A stretch of DNA of 64,000 bases, taken from contig RCAB01000248.1 in the NCBI GenBank assembly GCA_003640385.1, positions 1-64,000 on the forward strand, read 5' to 3'. Both the position numbers and the translations under genes were made by a program. Each line of letters opens with the position of its first letter. Within the stretch, counting starts at the first letter, position 1. This DNA is from Setaria digitata. Taxonomy: Eukaryota; Nematoda; Chromadorea; Rhabditida; Setariidae. Below the pieces are notes generated by a model. It did not search any database. It worked only from the letters and a program-made list of their open reading frames with translations, and was not told the origin of the DNA. Positions 1-11,965 of the stretch are shown piece by piece.

Positions 1-2
1 AC

Positions 3-250
3 ATGGACCTTAACTTGTTTGGGGACCAACAAAGGCAAGGGGTACCTAATGAGGAATTATCAGCAACAGCAGCTCTAAATGATGATACATTTGGGTATCA
101 GCAGTAAATATGGATTTTTTCGCACCTTTTGATGTAGCTGAGCCGGGCACTAATTTTTTTATGGATGAACAGGAAGGAAGAACTTAACTTAGCATCATAT
201 AGTGATTCTGATGGGGGGAATAATCTAATATTTCCATGATGCGAGATCCA
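3..250 (+). pseudogene. PAT1-like N-terminal fragment (uncertain)
   Basis: At the window edge an ATG at position 3 opens 34 codons that end in NDDTFGYQQ and a TAA. The element EEL..ALNDDTFG resembles the short acidic N-terminal motif of PAT1/PATR-1 decapping activators. A second frame follows directly (ATG at 112: MDFFAPFDVAEPG, then FFMDEQEGRT and a stop). A third shows ASYSDSDGGNNLIFP and a stop near 237. Coding-like segments in three successive frames suggest either a frame-broken copy or a first exon with a donor at about 107 (CAGCA|gtaaat) whose partner exons are not recognisable. The family assignment rests on one short motif from memory and is weak. The fragment could also be part of an intact gene that begins upstream of the window. 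Confidence 0.28.
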
Positions 251-2081
251 TCATGGATCTAACTTCTTCTAATGCTAAACATGTTTCATTAAGACAATTA
301 ATACTGAATTGTTTTTTGCCGCAATTGTTGATTTATAAATGTGGTAAAATAAATCGTTAAATGAAAATTTTCATAAACTATCCTTCTGTTAGATTAATTA
401 CAACAAGAGGAATATATGAACAAAAAAAGAAAGAGTTGCTTTGTTTTGATTTTTAAAGAAGTCCAATTTCGATTATTTACATTTTTATCCCGAAAATATG
501 AAATTAAATTCAAAACAAAATCCGCACCTAGATTTTTATTTTCAGTACCAGTCACTCATTCGATTTCCTTCACTTTCCTTACGGATTTCAACTTCTTTTA
601 CACTGAAAAATCTATATATATCATAGATATCCCTTATCAATGGTAGTTCACTATTATCAGTGAGTGATTTCAGAATTCAGTGTTTTTCAGAAATGCTCAT
701 TTTGTTTTGAATTATTGTTCTAGAGTATCGTGTACCAGGAAGAAAATTTAGTAGCCAAGAAGATTTCTTGTCTCTTTAACTTTGCCAGTGGACAATGAAT
801 TTTTCTAATCTGGTCGAGAATTCAGTCATCCGGCTGTTGCAAACTTCCAGATCATCCGAATCGTTTCCAGCATACTTTTTGTTGAATTTTAGTCATATAT
901 AGTGGCAGTCTCCAAACTGACCTTTTTTATTGTCCTATAGTGATATTTCTCTAAAGTAAGCATAAAATTAAGTGTGCTTTGCTTTTTATGTATTATCAGA
1001 AGTATTATCGCTTTTTGATAATTTTGATAAGTTTTTGATAAGCTAATCCATCCATTCTACAGCGCATTCAGCTACAACTGGAATTTATTTCTGCAATTTA
1101 GCTATAAACAGAAAACAAAATTAGACAAACAATGCCAATTCTCACTTTGTTTGTTACGTTTAAGTGACAATTTTCTAATTCATAAAACTACAAAATTAAA
1201 TTAGACAATATTAAAAAATTACAGATAAATATTGCATTTTCCTTGGCCTTCCTCATAGTGGTGTTTGATGTTTGGGCTCTTCACAAATTAAAATATTAAT
1301 TAACAAACTTTTTCGATAATTAAAATGACAAAGGCAACCACTGGTTTTGTGCAAAAATGTTTTCGACATGCTGAATTACATATATAATTGTTTAAATAAA
1401 AAGAAATGATGGTGGAAGTGAAAAAAAAAAACGACCATCAAAATAGATTAATCCTGAGTTAATCTGGAATTCCACTTCAATTCATTCAATTAATTTTATA
1501 ATAGCAAAAAAAAAAACCAAATTAAAAGCAATTTCTAAACAATTTAGGGAATAACATTTAACATATTTTAAAATTAATTTATTATGCCACAAAAAAAAAA
1601 AAAAAATAGGCCAAGGATTTGAAAAAGTATTAGTATGGTAATAATACTACGCAAAAACATCGTCAGCATCACAGTGACATTTTGAACTTAGAACATTCCA
1701 AAATAATATTTGAATGATCTGACTGTTTCGTTACTATTCATTAAAGTGTTAGTTATAATTGTTCAGCAGAAAGTATAACACTCATTAATTAAATTATTTT
1801 AATTTATGATGCAATTAATATAGTCAAAAAAGAGAAAAATTATTCCTGCAAACGTGTAAATGATACATGATAAGCTTCTGTAACTTGCATTAGCTTACCG
1901 ATCAAATAAGCCAGTTAGAATGCTTGGATGGCCAGATATAGACTTTTGATTTAATTAGCCGAACTATCTTAGCTTAGGATGACAAGAAGTCGAAAAAAAA
2001 AAAAAGAGCTTTCCGTTACATATTAATTGATTGTGTAAAATAGTTTTAGTGAATCAAAAAACTGTATTAAAAGCACTGACT

Positions 2082-2162
2082 CATTTTTGGAATTTAATAA
2101 ATGTGATGATAACAGCTGATCCCTTTTTTGGAATCTAACAAGTGTGAGATAACTGCTAACCA
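2082..2162. repeat. Degenerate tandem duplication, about 42-bp unit
   Basis: Two adjacent diverged copies share the skeleton TTTTTGGAATyTAAyAArTGTGA followed by GATAAC. The copies start near 2082 and 2122. GATAA/TTATC-type words recur in the surrounding 200 bases. No function can be assigned from sequence. Confidence 0.5.
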
Positions 2163-2598
2163 TTTTCTGATCCTTACATGATAGGCACTAATACACCTGT
2201 TAGCTTTGATAAGCACTAACCTATCTCTGATCAGTTGCAGTAGTGCCTTCTCCCATGCAATTGTTGTGTCTTTTTGCTTTCCTGTTCAATCATAAAATTC
2301 ATTTTGAGCAGCTTTGAGAGTGAAGTGACGGAAAAAAGACTAATCGTAACGATCGTCAATACAATTAGGCTGGAAAAGACTGAAAAGCTTGAATAGGTAA
2401 GATTACTTTCTTCCTCGCTGCAAAAGGACTTGCTTTGCAGTCTTTGTCAAACAGTATCATTGATTTCTGATAACTCAATAGTAGACGTCACTTCTACAGT
2501 GCATAAATTGGTGAAACTAGACTGAAGTAGTGATAACAGAGTGATAACAGCGAAGAAGCTACCTACAAATTCTGTACAGTTAAGCTTTTTAATTCTTG

Positions 2599-2696
2599 CT
2601 CATCTCTTATTGTATCCGATACTTCATCTCTCTGATCTCTTATTGTATCCGATAGTTCCTTTCCTCTCTAATCTCTCATTGCATCTGATAGTATAA
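2599..2696. repeat. Short tandem repeat, about 36 bp, 2.7 copies
   Basis: The phrase ATCTCTTATTGTATCCGATA occurs twice, then a third time in diverged form (ATCTCTCATTGCATCTGATA), separated by pyrimidine-rich spacers (cttcatctctctg, gttcctttcctctcta). It is a small minisatellite-like array in non-coding sequence. Confidence 0.6.
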
Positions 2697-3025
2697 ACTT
2701 AATTTCCCCCGATAAATCACACGACTCCGTCACCTCTTTGCAATGAATGCATTATTATTCACTTATAACCGATCTGTTCACTATATATCCCTTTAAATCG
2801 CAAATTATCATTTTTTTTTTTTTTTTTTGTTTTCTGAACAAGAGAATTAGTTCCAATTAATTTCAGCAATTGATTTTAATGAAGAAAATAAAACGAACTT
2901 GATAAATATTTGGAAAATTAATTAAATACATTATTAATAAGGAAATCTGCCGCCCATTTCCTTAACCTGTTAATAACACTCTCATTTGTTGCGAAATTTT
3001 GATAAATATTCGAAATTTGGTTATA

Positions 3026-3077
<52 letters not shown>

Positions 3078-3819
3078 NAAAAAAAAACGAAAAACGCTTG
3101 CCACTGGAGCATGGAGTAGTCAACCAGCCAATTTAGCATTGTTTTAAAATATGTAATGCATGTGACACATCTCGATTTCCAAAAGTTTAACAAAATCTCA
3201 AAAGCACACACACACAAAAAAAAAAAGGAAATCATGCTATTAAAATTATTTTCAAATAAAAACATACATTCCTGGCATTTATAAATATGTTAAATGAATA
3301 ACGTCAAGTGTTTTTTTTTTCTTTTTCAATAGCCATTGATGAATTTTTGATTTTATATTCATTTGAAATTTAATTTAGATAAATTTTTGGAAAAAAGTGG
3401 ACTGTGGAACCTCAGAATCAGACATGAAATCTCCATTTCAAATTTTTTAGCGCAAAATTTTACTATTGCAGTATTTATAAGCAATATAATCGATAATGGG
3501 AAAAATAGAAATAAATTTCTGCTACAAAACAAAACAAACTATTTATTTTGATTTTGACACAGTTTTTCAGAATAACTTTACAATTTATTAGGATATTGCA
3601 GTATGGATCACAGTTTATTTTAAAATTAGAGAACTTGCTTCTGTAAAATAATATATAGAATAAATTGTTCGCTATTTTTTTATCACTGTTTCACAAAATA
3701 AATTGAAAAAAAAAAAAACATTCGGTATTATTTGAGTAATTTACTCTACTTTCTCAATTCATTTGAATTTTCGATAATATTTTTCTTTTTTTTTTTTTTT
3801 TTTTTTAAATTAAAATTAC

Positions 3820-6800
3820 TTAAATTAATAATGGAGGCATGTGCTGAGGAATAGGACTTTGTCCAGCAAGAAAATGCCCGTAACGAGCATCATCTTCTAC
3901 ATTCGTCAAGTATCGTTCACCGCCAAGTTGCAATTCCAGTCGTCTTAGATCCACATAAACTTGTGCCCCATCTAGCCATTCATGTTTGATGCACTCATCG
4001 ATGGATAAGCGTTCCTCAATCTGAAACTTTCAGTGATTATATTATAAGTAGATAAGTTTCGAGGTTTATCATGAATGTCAATCATTCATCTGTTATCATT
4101 TATTATTGTAAATTTAATGGAATTGCTTATCGAAATTCAATCAAAATCTTTCAAAGACTTCACTTTTTTTTTGTTTTTGCAAAAAGTGCAATGGAACTGC
4201 AATGGAATATATTTTGGAAGTAAGCATCTTTTTTTCTTGAAATTACCAGTTTAAGCTTATAAGCTTAATGATTTTTAACAGATTTGATGAATTTTCATTA
4301 AAAAAACGATGTTAGGAGAAGAAATTACAAAACCGCTGAATTGTTTGAATCACAATAAAATTTCACAGTTTAATTTTAAAAATTATGCAAACAATTTAGG
4401 ATATGGAAAGTGATAATTATTACTACCTTAACTTTAAGTAGTCGTTGAATTAAATCGATAGCTTCACGAGATATTTCATGCCACGGTTCTGCGGGAAACA
4501 TAAAGGCAGCATTCTGTATTTGTTCTTCAATTTCTTCGCCATCATTAAATGGAAATGTGCCACTTAATGTTACATAAATGATAACACCAACAGACCACAT
4601 ATCGAGTGATTTGTTATAGCCTACAAAGAATAATTTTTAAATTTGTGTGATTAAAATTTTAACCTAAAGGAAAAACAAAAAGGAAAAAGGAAAAAGGAAA
4701 TGAATAATAAACAAACTAATGAGTTACAACAGTCGAAGATTAAAGTATATTAATGAAGTTGATTATAATACTAATGTAAAGGCGAAAAAATAAGTTATTT
4801 AAATACGTGAATAATGAGCAAATTGATAAATAATTAAGGAAAAGAAGTTAACCTCGTTTCTGCAGAACTTCTGGTGCTAGATAGGCCGGTGTGCCAACAA
4901 TTGTTTTCCTGAAATTGTATCAATTAAAAAAGCAAAAAAAAAACTTTTTTTCTTTTCCTTCACTCAGATTTAAGTTATTATAATTATGGCGTTGACTTAT
5001 TAATCACTAATACTCTTGGCAATTTAGATTTGTAAAATATTCTACAAAATTAAACTTTCGGCTACCTAAATTGAGCATCACCAATAAATCGAGCATAGCC
5101 AAAATCGCACAGTTTTGTTTGAGGGAAAGCATTGACGAGATCAGATAATAAGACATTTTCGGGTTTGAGATCGCAATGCGCAATACCTTTTGAATGTAAA
5201 TATCGTAAGGCGCATAAAATTTGCATAATTAAAAATTTGGTAACTCGTTCGTCTAGGCGACCAGCAGCCTAAAAATTAAATTTATGGTAAATGAAGCCTA
5301 AAAATTAAATTTATGGTAAATGTTAAAGAAATAACTTTAAAATATTGGCTTTTGTCTTGAAATATACAATGATGAGATTTAATAGTTAGTTGGACACCAG
5401 CGAATTTTTTTTAAACAAATATTTAAATATTGTTCGTAAAATTCTTTAGACAACAAAATTTATCACTTTTTTGTTTATCAAATACTTCAAATTCATCAAG
5501 CATTATTATCAATCATATATACCTAATTAAATCCAAATAAGAACATTTTTGCTACTTTTCCTTATTTCTTTTTCTTTAAAAAAAAAGATGATATGGAATT
5601 TTTCGGAATAGGTTGCCTTTCAAATCAAATTACTATCCATAATACTAAGCAGTAATTATCACACCTGACTTAAAATCATTTCTAGCATATCACCATTCAT
5701 TTTCTCCATTACCACAAATATTTTATCCTTTGTTTCAAACATTGATTCTAGTTTGATAATGCCACAATGACTAATAGATTGCAAAATTGCTACTTCACTT
5801 CGCAATGTTTCCACACCTGCTGCTGATTTTTTTGAAAATCGATCCTTTGCTATTACCTAAAATCAAATTTCGATTTAACCAATTTCACATTCCAATTCGT
5901 ATTTATCTGGATTGAATTTAGTTCGTCAATATATTTAACAATTTATTTACAGATCCGTGCAATAAAATTATGACGAAAATATTTACATCTTTTTTTTTTT
6001 TTGTTCGATATTATTTATTGGGAATTAATTCTTGAGCTTATCCATATTTGCTTTTTACTTTTTACACATTTAATTATTATTTGCATTTATTTGATCATTT
6101 GCATATTTATCAAATAACCAGAAACGTATAATTAGCTGATTTCATATCTGCATTTAATAAATTTCCTAGCAAAATTTGATCCTAGATTATCACAGAAATT
6201 AATGTAAATCATTTACTAGCTACCACTAATAATATGATAAAAAATTGTTATCAACTTCCGCTGTTATTCAAAGAAGAAATGTTAAATACTTAGAACTGAG
6301 CAGACACTAACTTTTACGGCAACTTCACGGCCGCTCTGCCGATGAACACCTGCATATACGGTACCAAATTGTCCAGATCCAAGTGTTTTATCACTCAAAA
6401 TCTGATGAAAAGAATTCGTTTGTTTTTTGGTTCTAATTTAGAAAAAAAAATTTACGATATGAAAGGAAGAAAACAGAAATTTTCATTTATCGATTTTTCT
6501 AATAAATTTGAATTGCATGCTGAAAATTTAGAAAAAATAATCAAAGCGTTTCAAATGTGCTTCATTACAATAAGTAATGTGTAGCAGTTTAAAAATTCGA
6601 GGTCTAAATGAGTCAATTCGAGATTTAAATAAAATTAACCTGATATAATTCTGTAAATTGCAATGCTGGCTCTGTATTTGATGAATCATTTCGTAATGGT
6701 GGTGGTCGTAATGCTTGTTGCAATGCCTATAATAAAAACTCCCAATATCACTTTTTTCTTCACCTTCATTTTCTTCTTAATTTCTTCACCGAAAGCATTA

Positions 6801-9800
6801 AAATCATCTAATTTGTAGAAAAATCCAGCAAAAGTATGATATCTTTATTGTAACAATTTGTAATATTCCTCCACTCTTCTAAATCCTTTTGCTGAAAATC
6901 ATTAACTAAATCATTAATCTAACTTGAACATACAGTAACAGTATATACAAACTAATTTGAATATACAAGTAGCAATATATAAAAATTAATCATTAAATAT
7001 TACCTGAAACCACATTTGGGCACAAGAATTATTTTTTCCATTTGCATGACGTGGTACTTTCGTCGGAGGTGCACCGTACGCATCAAAATTTTCACCTACA
7101 CAATATACCATATGTGATGTTGTTCGAATTTCAAAACAGTGTGCGGGAAAGCTAGAAATTTAACGGAATTTAATTTAAAATTTCGAAGAATATATATATA
7201 TATATATATATNTGAGATATTCAACAAGTCTATGTTTATTTAAATAGGAATAAAATTAAAATATTATAAAAAATTTTTCATTTTCAACATTAATTCATCT
7301 AACAAAATAAATGAAAATTTTTTTTTCTTTAATATTTATTTACTGTAAAATTTTTGCTAATGGAAATTAGCCGAACAAAAAAAAGAAATTGGAACGCATT
7401 TTGCTACAAAGAATTGTAGTAATGAGAAAACAAGATAAATTGAATTATTATATTCAATTTATCTTGTTATATAAATATATCATTACTTGTACTCGAATTT
7501 ATTATGGCTAATTAATTAGTCAAAAAGTAGCAGTTCAGAGTATAACATAGCAAACCTCGAATGTACAGGTGGCCCATTATATGGTGTCAATACCATTATA
7601 CCACCAAGTGGAATAGTTCGATAAATGCGATGTGGATTTACACCTATTTATATATTTTTTTTTCCAATAAAATATTCCAACTTAATGGTAAAAAAAATCA
7701 AAATTTCAATTTCAGTAAAATATTTACTGCATGAGCGGAACATTTAAAATCACTATATAGAATGATAAAAATTTTTTCGTGACAAATTCTACCTTCATTA
7801 TATTCATTGTACATATTAATAGCACCACCGGTAAGAATCCAGTAATGTCTAAGACGTCGTTCTGGTTGATCAAGCATAAAATGTATCATCCAACCTTCTA
7901 CTGTTGGCTGCCGATTAGCAATTCTTGTTGATGCTTGTCCTTTAAACGAGAAAACAAAAAAAAAAAAATCTCTTAAAATCTCTTCTCAGTTTTAAATCAA
8001 TTAGGCATTTCTGATTTCATATAACAAAATGACAAAACGAAAAAGAAAATCCGGAAAACCTGGTAAACGTGCAAGTGGTATCATTGAATCATGTTCATCA
8101 TGCGTTCCGGATTCATCATATCCTGTTGAAACTAACGTTGCATCATCATCTACACTTAACTGATCAAATGAGGGCGTTATTGCACCATCGGCTATTTGGC
8201 AATTCATCGGTAGCAGTGAAGCACATTTTCTATGAACGTTCACCTGAAATTTAAAAAATTGAAAACCTCCAAAGAAATTCGAATTTTTTTAAACAAAACA
8301 AAAAGAGAAATTATTCAGCTGTTTTTCTTCTTTTCGGATACACATGGAAGCAAAAAATTAAAAAGTAAAAGCTTGATTTTCGAAAAGAAATTCAAATTCT
8401 TAAAATGGAAAAAAAATTTTTGTTTTTTTCTCATTTTTCATATAACATTAGAAACTACTGCATTAATTAATGTGTTCGCTAGCTAAAAAAAAAACTTAGA
8501 TATTACATTTTTCGGATTGAACATTTTGATTGTTTGGTAATTTTTCATTTGTAATTGAATTTTTTGATTTAAAATATTTGAACATGAAACCTTGCAATCA
8601 CGACAACGCAAGCCTTGCTTCATTAAGCCAATTAGCATTTTATCGCACACCTTGCATACAGTAAGCGTTTTGTAATTATGTACAGCCAACGTATGTGGTA
8701 ATGCAAATGCAGCATCTTGTTGGCATCGAAAATCATCTAATTTAAACTTGTTAATGAATTATTCAGTGAAAAAAACGAAACTTAAAAAACTGTTGAAATT
8801 ATTGGAAATGAAAGATTCTGCCTGAATCATTTCTATTTCTTCAAAAGTAAGCATTTGATAGCAATTAATTTCAATTAACATTTATAGTATTTGTAACTTA
8901 AATCCAAATTAATCAATTTAATTGATAACACTCTATTCAAAAATCAAAGCTTAGCCGTTAAGAAAATTAGCAGTTATATTAACCAAACATACCTGTCGAT
9001 GCTGTACTTGGAAGGATAGCATTTAGAGTGTTTTTGGCGCAATTATTTCTTGATGCAAATGCGCATTTTTTGTGAAAATTACATCTAAAAATATTGCAAA
9101 TGTTTGTCTTTCTCATTTTCTGTTACTGTAGAAAGACAGAAAGAAAAGTGAATAAGTGAATATTAAAAAAAAAAGAGAAGGAATAAAGGTTTTTGATCCT
9201 GAAATATTAAAAAGAAAAAATAGAAAATGATTAAAAAATTTTCACTAATTACCGGCATTTGGCACACTGTAAGCCTTGCTTAATTAAACCAACCAATATT
9301 TCACCACAGTAATCACAAAATGTTGGCGTCATATATGACGTAACGGCGAGAACATGAGGACGTGTAGGACGTTCATGACGATCAATTAGGATTATTTCCA
9401 CAATGCAACCGTTATCCTGAAACGATCAAAAAAAAAAAAGAGACTTCTGAAATGATTCTTCTTTTTTTTTTTTTTTTTTAAATAACTAATAACAAATAGC
9501 AGTTATCAACAGATGTAAATGAAAAAAAAAAAGAAAAAAAAAATAATAAACGTTTTATTTAGTAATTCTTTTCTAACTAAAAGGAAGAAGAGAAGAAATT
9601 TAAGATAATTAATTAAATTCTACAGTATTAAATGAGGAAAAAAAGAATGTTTTCCTTTTTTTTTTATTTTTATTTTTTTTCTTTTTAAAACCAATGATTA
9701 TGAAGAGAAATATGTACCAGTTGTGTAACAGAAGTTAAATGTTGAAGCATATTTGGTGAAGTATAATCATGTCGAAATAAATGTAATTCACAACTGCTTG

Positions 9801-10666
9801 CTAATTTACCATCACAGTGCTTTTCAGCTAAATGCCTAGCACGTTCACAGAGTGATTCAAATTGCTAAAATAAATTAAGGAAGGAAGAAATTTTTAAACA
9901 AATAAACAAAATAACTGAATAAATAAATTGGAGAAAGGGAATTTTGGAAAATGTATGTTTTTTTTTTCAAAAAATTTTTTAAATTATGATTGTTTCGTTG
10001 AAGAAAAAAAAATCATATTTATTTTATTAATTTGATAAAATTATCCATAAATCATATTCTTTACATGATAAATTCTTAAAAGTTGAAAATTGCTTTTTTT
10101 CTTTTTGAAAAATGAAATCTATACTCTCATATCATCAAAAATACTTCCAATAGACTCTCCACTAGATTACAGTTACATTAACAATTTAAAAAAAAAGACA
10201 ATTAAGAACTTAAAAAAAAAGAAGCTATTTATGGCTAGGTAGGGTTCTTTTATTATTTTATGTGTCAGAAATATTAATACATTTTTACAATGTTTTCCTG
10301 ACATTTTATGATATGATATTATTGTAATAATTGCTTTCAACAACTTTTCTTTAAAATTTTGTTGAAAAATTTTATCCTGATGATCATCCTATTATTATCA
10401 TAGGCCTCCTTCCTTTTTTTTTTCTTTTCAGTATATAAGTTAACTAAATAAAATAATAGGGCACTGTCACTATATTAATCTACAAAGAAAAAAAAATTAA
10501 CCTGTGGATAATTAGAACGTTCAAGAACTAATACTTCCTTTAGTGAGCCATATTGAAGCGTTATCGATATCCTTCGATCTTCCCAGGTATCCATTGCTGC
10601 GATATCACCATTGTTACTACCATTAAGACCAGAATTATTGGGCATATTTAAGCTTGAATTACTCAT
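3820..10666 (-). CDS. dkf-1: Protein kinase D, DKF-1 type (Ser/Thr kinase)
   Basis: This is a diacylglycerol-regulated Ser/Thr kinase. Sixteen exons (+ coordinates): 10502-10666, 9718-9864, 9253-9416, 8993-9084, 8591-8736, 8060-8243, 7793-7939, 7556-7643, 7004-7151, 6640-6726, 6312-6401, 5665-5856, 5066-5268, 4853-4908, 4427-4620, 3820-4020. They sum to 2304 nt (767 aa), all GT-AG and in phase. Domains in order: N-terminal region (about 30-110), zinc-finger C1a (about 118-165) and C1b (about 200-250, [15 protein letters not shown]), PH domain (about 305-425), kinase (about 459-716). Kinase motifs: [12 protein letters not shown], catalytic VAVK (K486), HCDLKPEN (D583; the HCD form is a PKD hallmark), DFG (D605), GTPAYLAPE. 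The activation loop reads [10 protein letters not shown], so the first of the two activating serines of vertebrate PKD is Gln and the second is Thr620. As I recall, that one-Thr arrangement is that of C. elegans DKF-1, and the length also fits DKF-1. The start is the first ATG of exon 1; an upstream trans-splice or 5' exon is not excluded. Confidence 0.93.
7429..7468. repeat. Perfect 17-bp inverted repeat in a dkf-1 intron
   Basis: The arms AACAAGATAAATTGAAT (7429-7445) and ATTCAATTTATCTTGTT (7452-7468) are exact reverse complements with a 6-base loop. It lies inside intron 8 (7152-7555). It could be a miniature element remnant or a structured intronic RNA. Confidence 0.8.
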
Positions 10667-11214
10667 TATAATACAGGTGAGCGACAGTGTTCAGGAATCA
10701 TTCATCGGAATGATGAATTTTTAATGAATTTTTACAGGAACTATCCTGAAGTATATAATTATCAATTCAGATAATTATCCAGAAAAGCAAAAAGATAACA
10801 AAAATATTAAGATCAAATATCTTAATATGTATTATAAGATGAAAAATTTAGAACTTCTAAAATGTTAACAATAATTAGCACTATCAATAAATCATATGTT
10901 CTTTTATTTATCTATTTATTTATTTATTTTTTTTTGAGATCTTTTCAAAATACTTCTCGTGTAGTAATTAGCATTTATTAATGTTATTTAATAATTTTCG
11001 AAATGCATCTCCCTCGGTCATAATTTTCAACTAAATTTTAATGCAATTAAAAGTTAGAAAATTCTTTAAGAAAAAAAAAAAAGACTTTTGCTACATTTTT
11101 GAGAAAATGAGAGCCAACTTTTCACTTTCTTTTTTAATTAATTATAATTATTAGAATTTTATGCAAATTTAATAACCAAAAGAAAAAAAAATGATCAAAT
11201 TGGAAAACAAAAAA
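10667..11214. other. Upstream flank of dkf-1
   Basis: This contains the presumptive dkf-1 promoter and 5' UTR on the minus strand. I see no further exon with convincing codon content and no clear trans-splice acceptor next to the ATG. Confidence 0.4.
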
Positions 11215-11388
11215 AAAAAAAACAGAAAATAAAACGACAAAAGGAAGGAGAAAGAGGAAACAATGGAAAAGAAGAAAATAAGAGGAACAATTAAATCCTG
11301 GAAAAGGAAGAAGAGGAACACGAGGAGGAAGGAAAGGAAGAAGAGGAACACGAGGAGGAAGGAAAGGAAGAAGAGGACCACGAGGAGG
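11215..11388. repeat. Left copy of an assembly-type duplication
   Basis: The sequence from about 11217 to 11388 recurs almost exactly from 11390 onward, with one N (11389) as the joint. It includes unique sequence (aaaacagaaaataaaacgac) as well as the start of the 30-bp array. This looks like an unresolved overlap join rather than a genomic duplication. Confidence 0.75.
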
Positions 11389-11695
11389 NAAAACAGAAAA
11401 TAAAACGACAAAAGGAAGGAGAAAGAGGAAACAATGGAAAAGAAGAAAATAAGAGGAACAATTAAATCCTGGAAAAGGAAGAAGAGGAACACGAGGAGGA
11501 AGGAAAGGAAGAAGAGGAACACGAGGAGGAAGGAAAGGAAGAAGAGGACCACGAGGAGGAAGGAAAGGAAGAAGAGGAACACGAGGAGGAAGGAAAGGAA
11601 GAAGAGGAACACGAGGAGGAAGGAAAGGAAGAAGAGGAACACGAGGAGGAAGGAAAGGAAGAGGAGGAACACGAGGAGGAAGGAAAGGAAGAGGA
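11309..11695 (+). repeat. 30-bp polypurine tandem repeat
   Basis: The unit is AGGAAGGAAAGGAAGAAGAGGAACACGAGG (given here as AGGAAGGAAAGGAAG then AAGAGGAACACGAGG). About seven copies span 11484-11695, and about 2.7 further copies precede the N at 11389. Copies differ mainly at AAC/ACC and GAA/GGA. The strand asymmetry is extreme (almost only G and A on +). Because the period is a multiple of three, every frame stays open and gives meaningless repeat ORFs on both strands. Confidence 0.9.
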
Positions 11696-11965
11696 AAAAA
11701 CCGTTTACTATGATGATACATCATCGGTAAGGACGGTGAAGAAGACGAGGAGGAGAAGGTAGAGGAGGAGAAGGAAGAGGAGGAGAAGGAAGGGAAGGAG
11801 GAGGAGAAAGGGCAGAAGGAAGAGAAGGAGGAGGAGCAGAGGTGGAGATAGGGAGGAGAAGGAGGTGGGTGAGAAAGTGAAGGAGGGGTGGAGATAGGGG
11901 AGGAGGAGAAGATGGGAGGAGGAGGTAGAAAGGATGGTTTGCTACGATGATTAGTCGGAGGAAGA
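11696..11965 (+). repeat. Degenerate GGAGGA/GAAGGA polypurine tract
   Basis: This is non-periodic or loosely periodic purine-rich sequence continuing from the 30-bp array (AGGAGGAGAAGGAAG-type words). It is GC-richer than its surroundings. It ends with two copies of TGGTTTGCTACGATGAT (11934-11950 and 11972-11988). Confidence 0.75.

Larger units (their letters stand above)
251..3819. other. Gene-poor left flank
   Basis: No coding exon is supportable here. The stretch is AT-rich with many homopolymer A/T runs, including a poly-A run of more than 40 bases at 3030-3087 that contains a single N at 3078. It includes two small degenerate tandem repeats (2082-2162 and 2599-2696, listed separately). 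The lower part should contain the dkf-1 3' UTR. A possible poly(A) signal for dkf-1 on the minus strand (AATAAA) lies at 3584-3589, about 230 bases after its stop. Confidence 0.6.

Noticed and set aside
2918..3265. 115-codon minus-strand ORF
   Set aside because: Its centre is a poly-A tract read as poly-Phe with an N inside. There are no coding features on either side.
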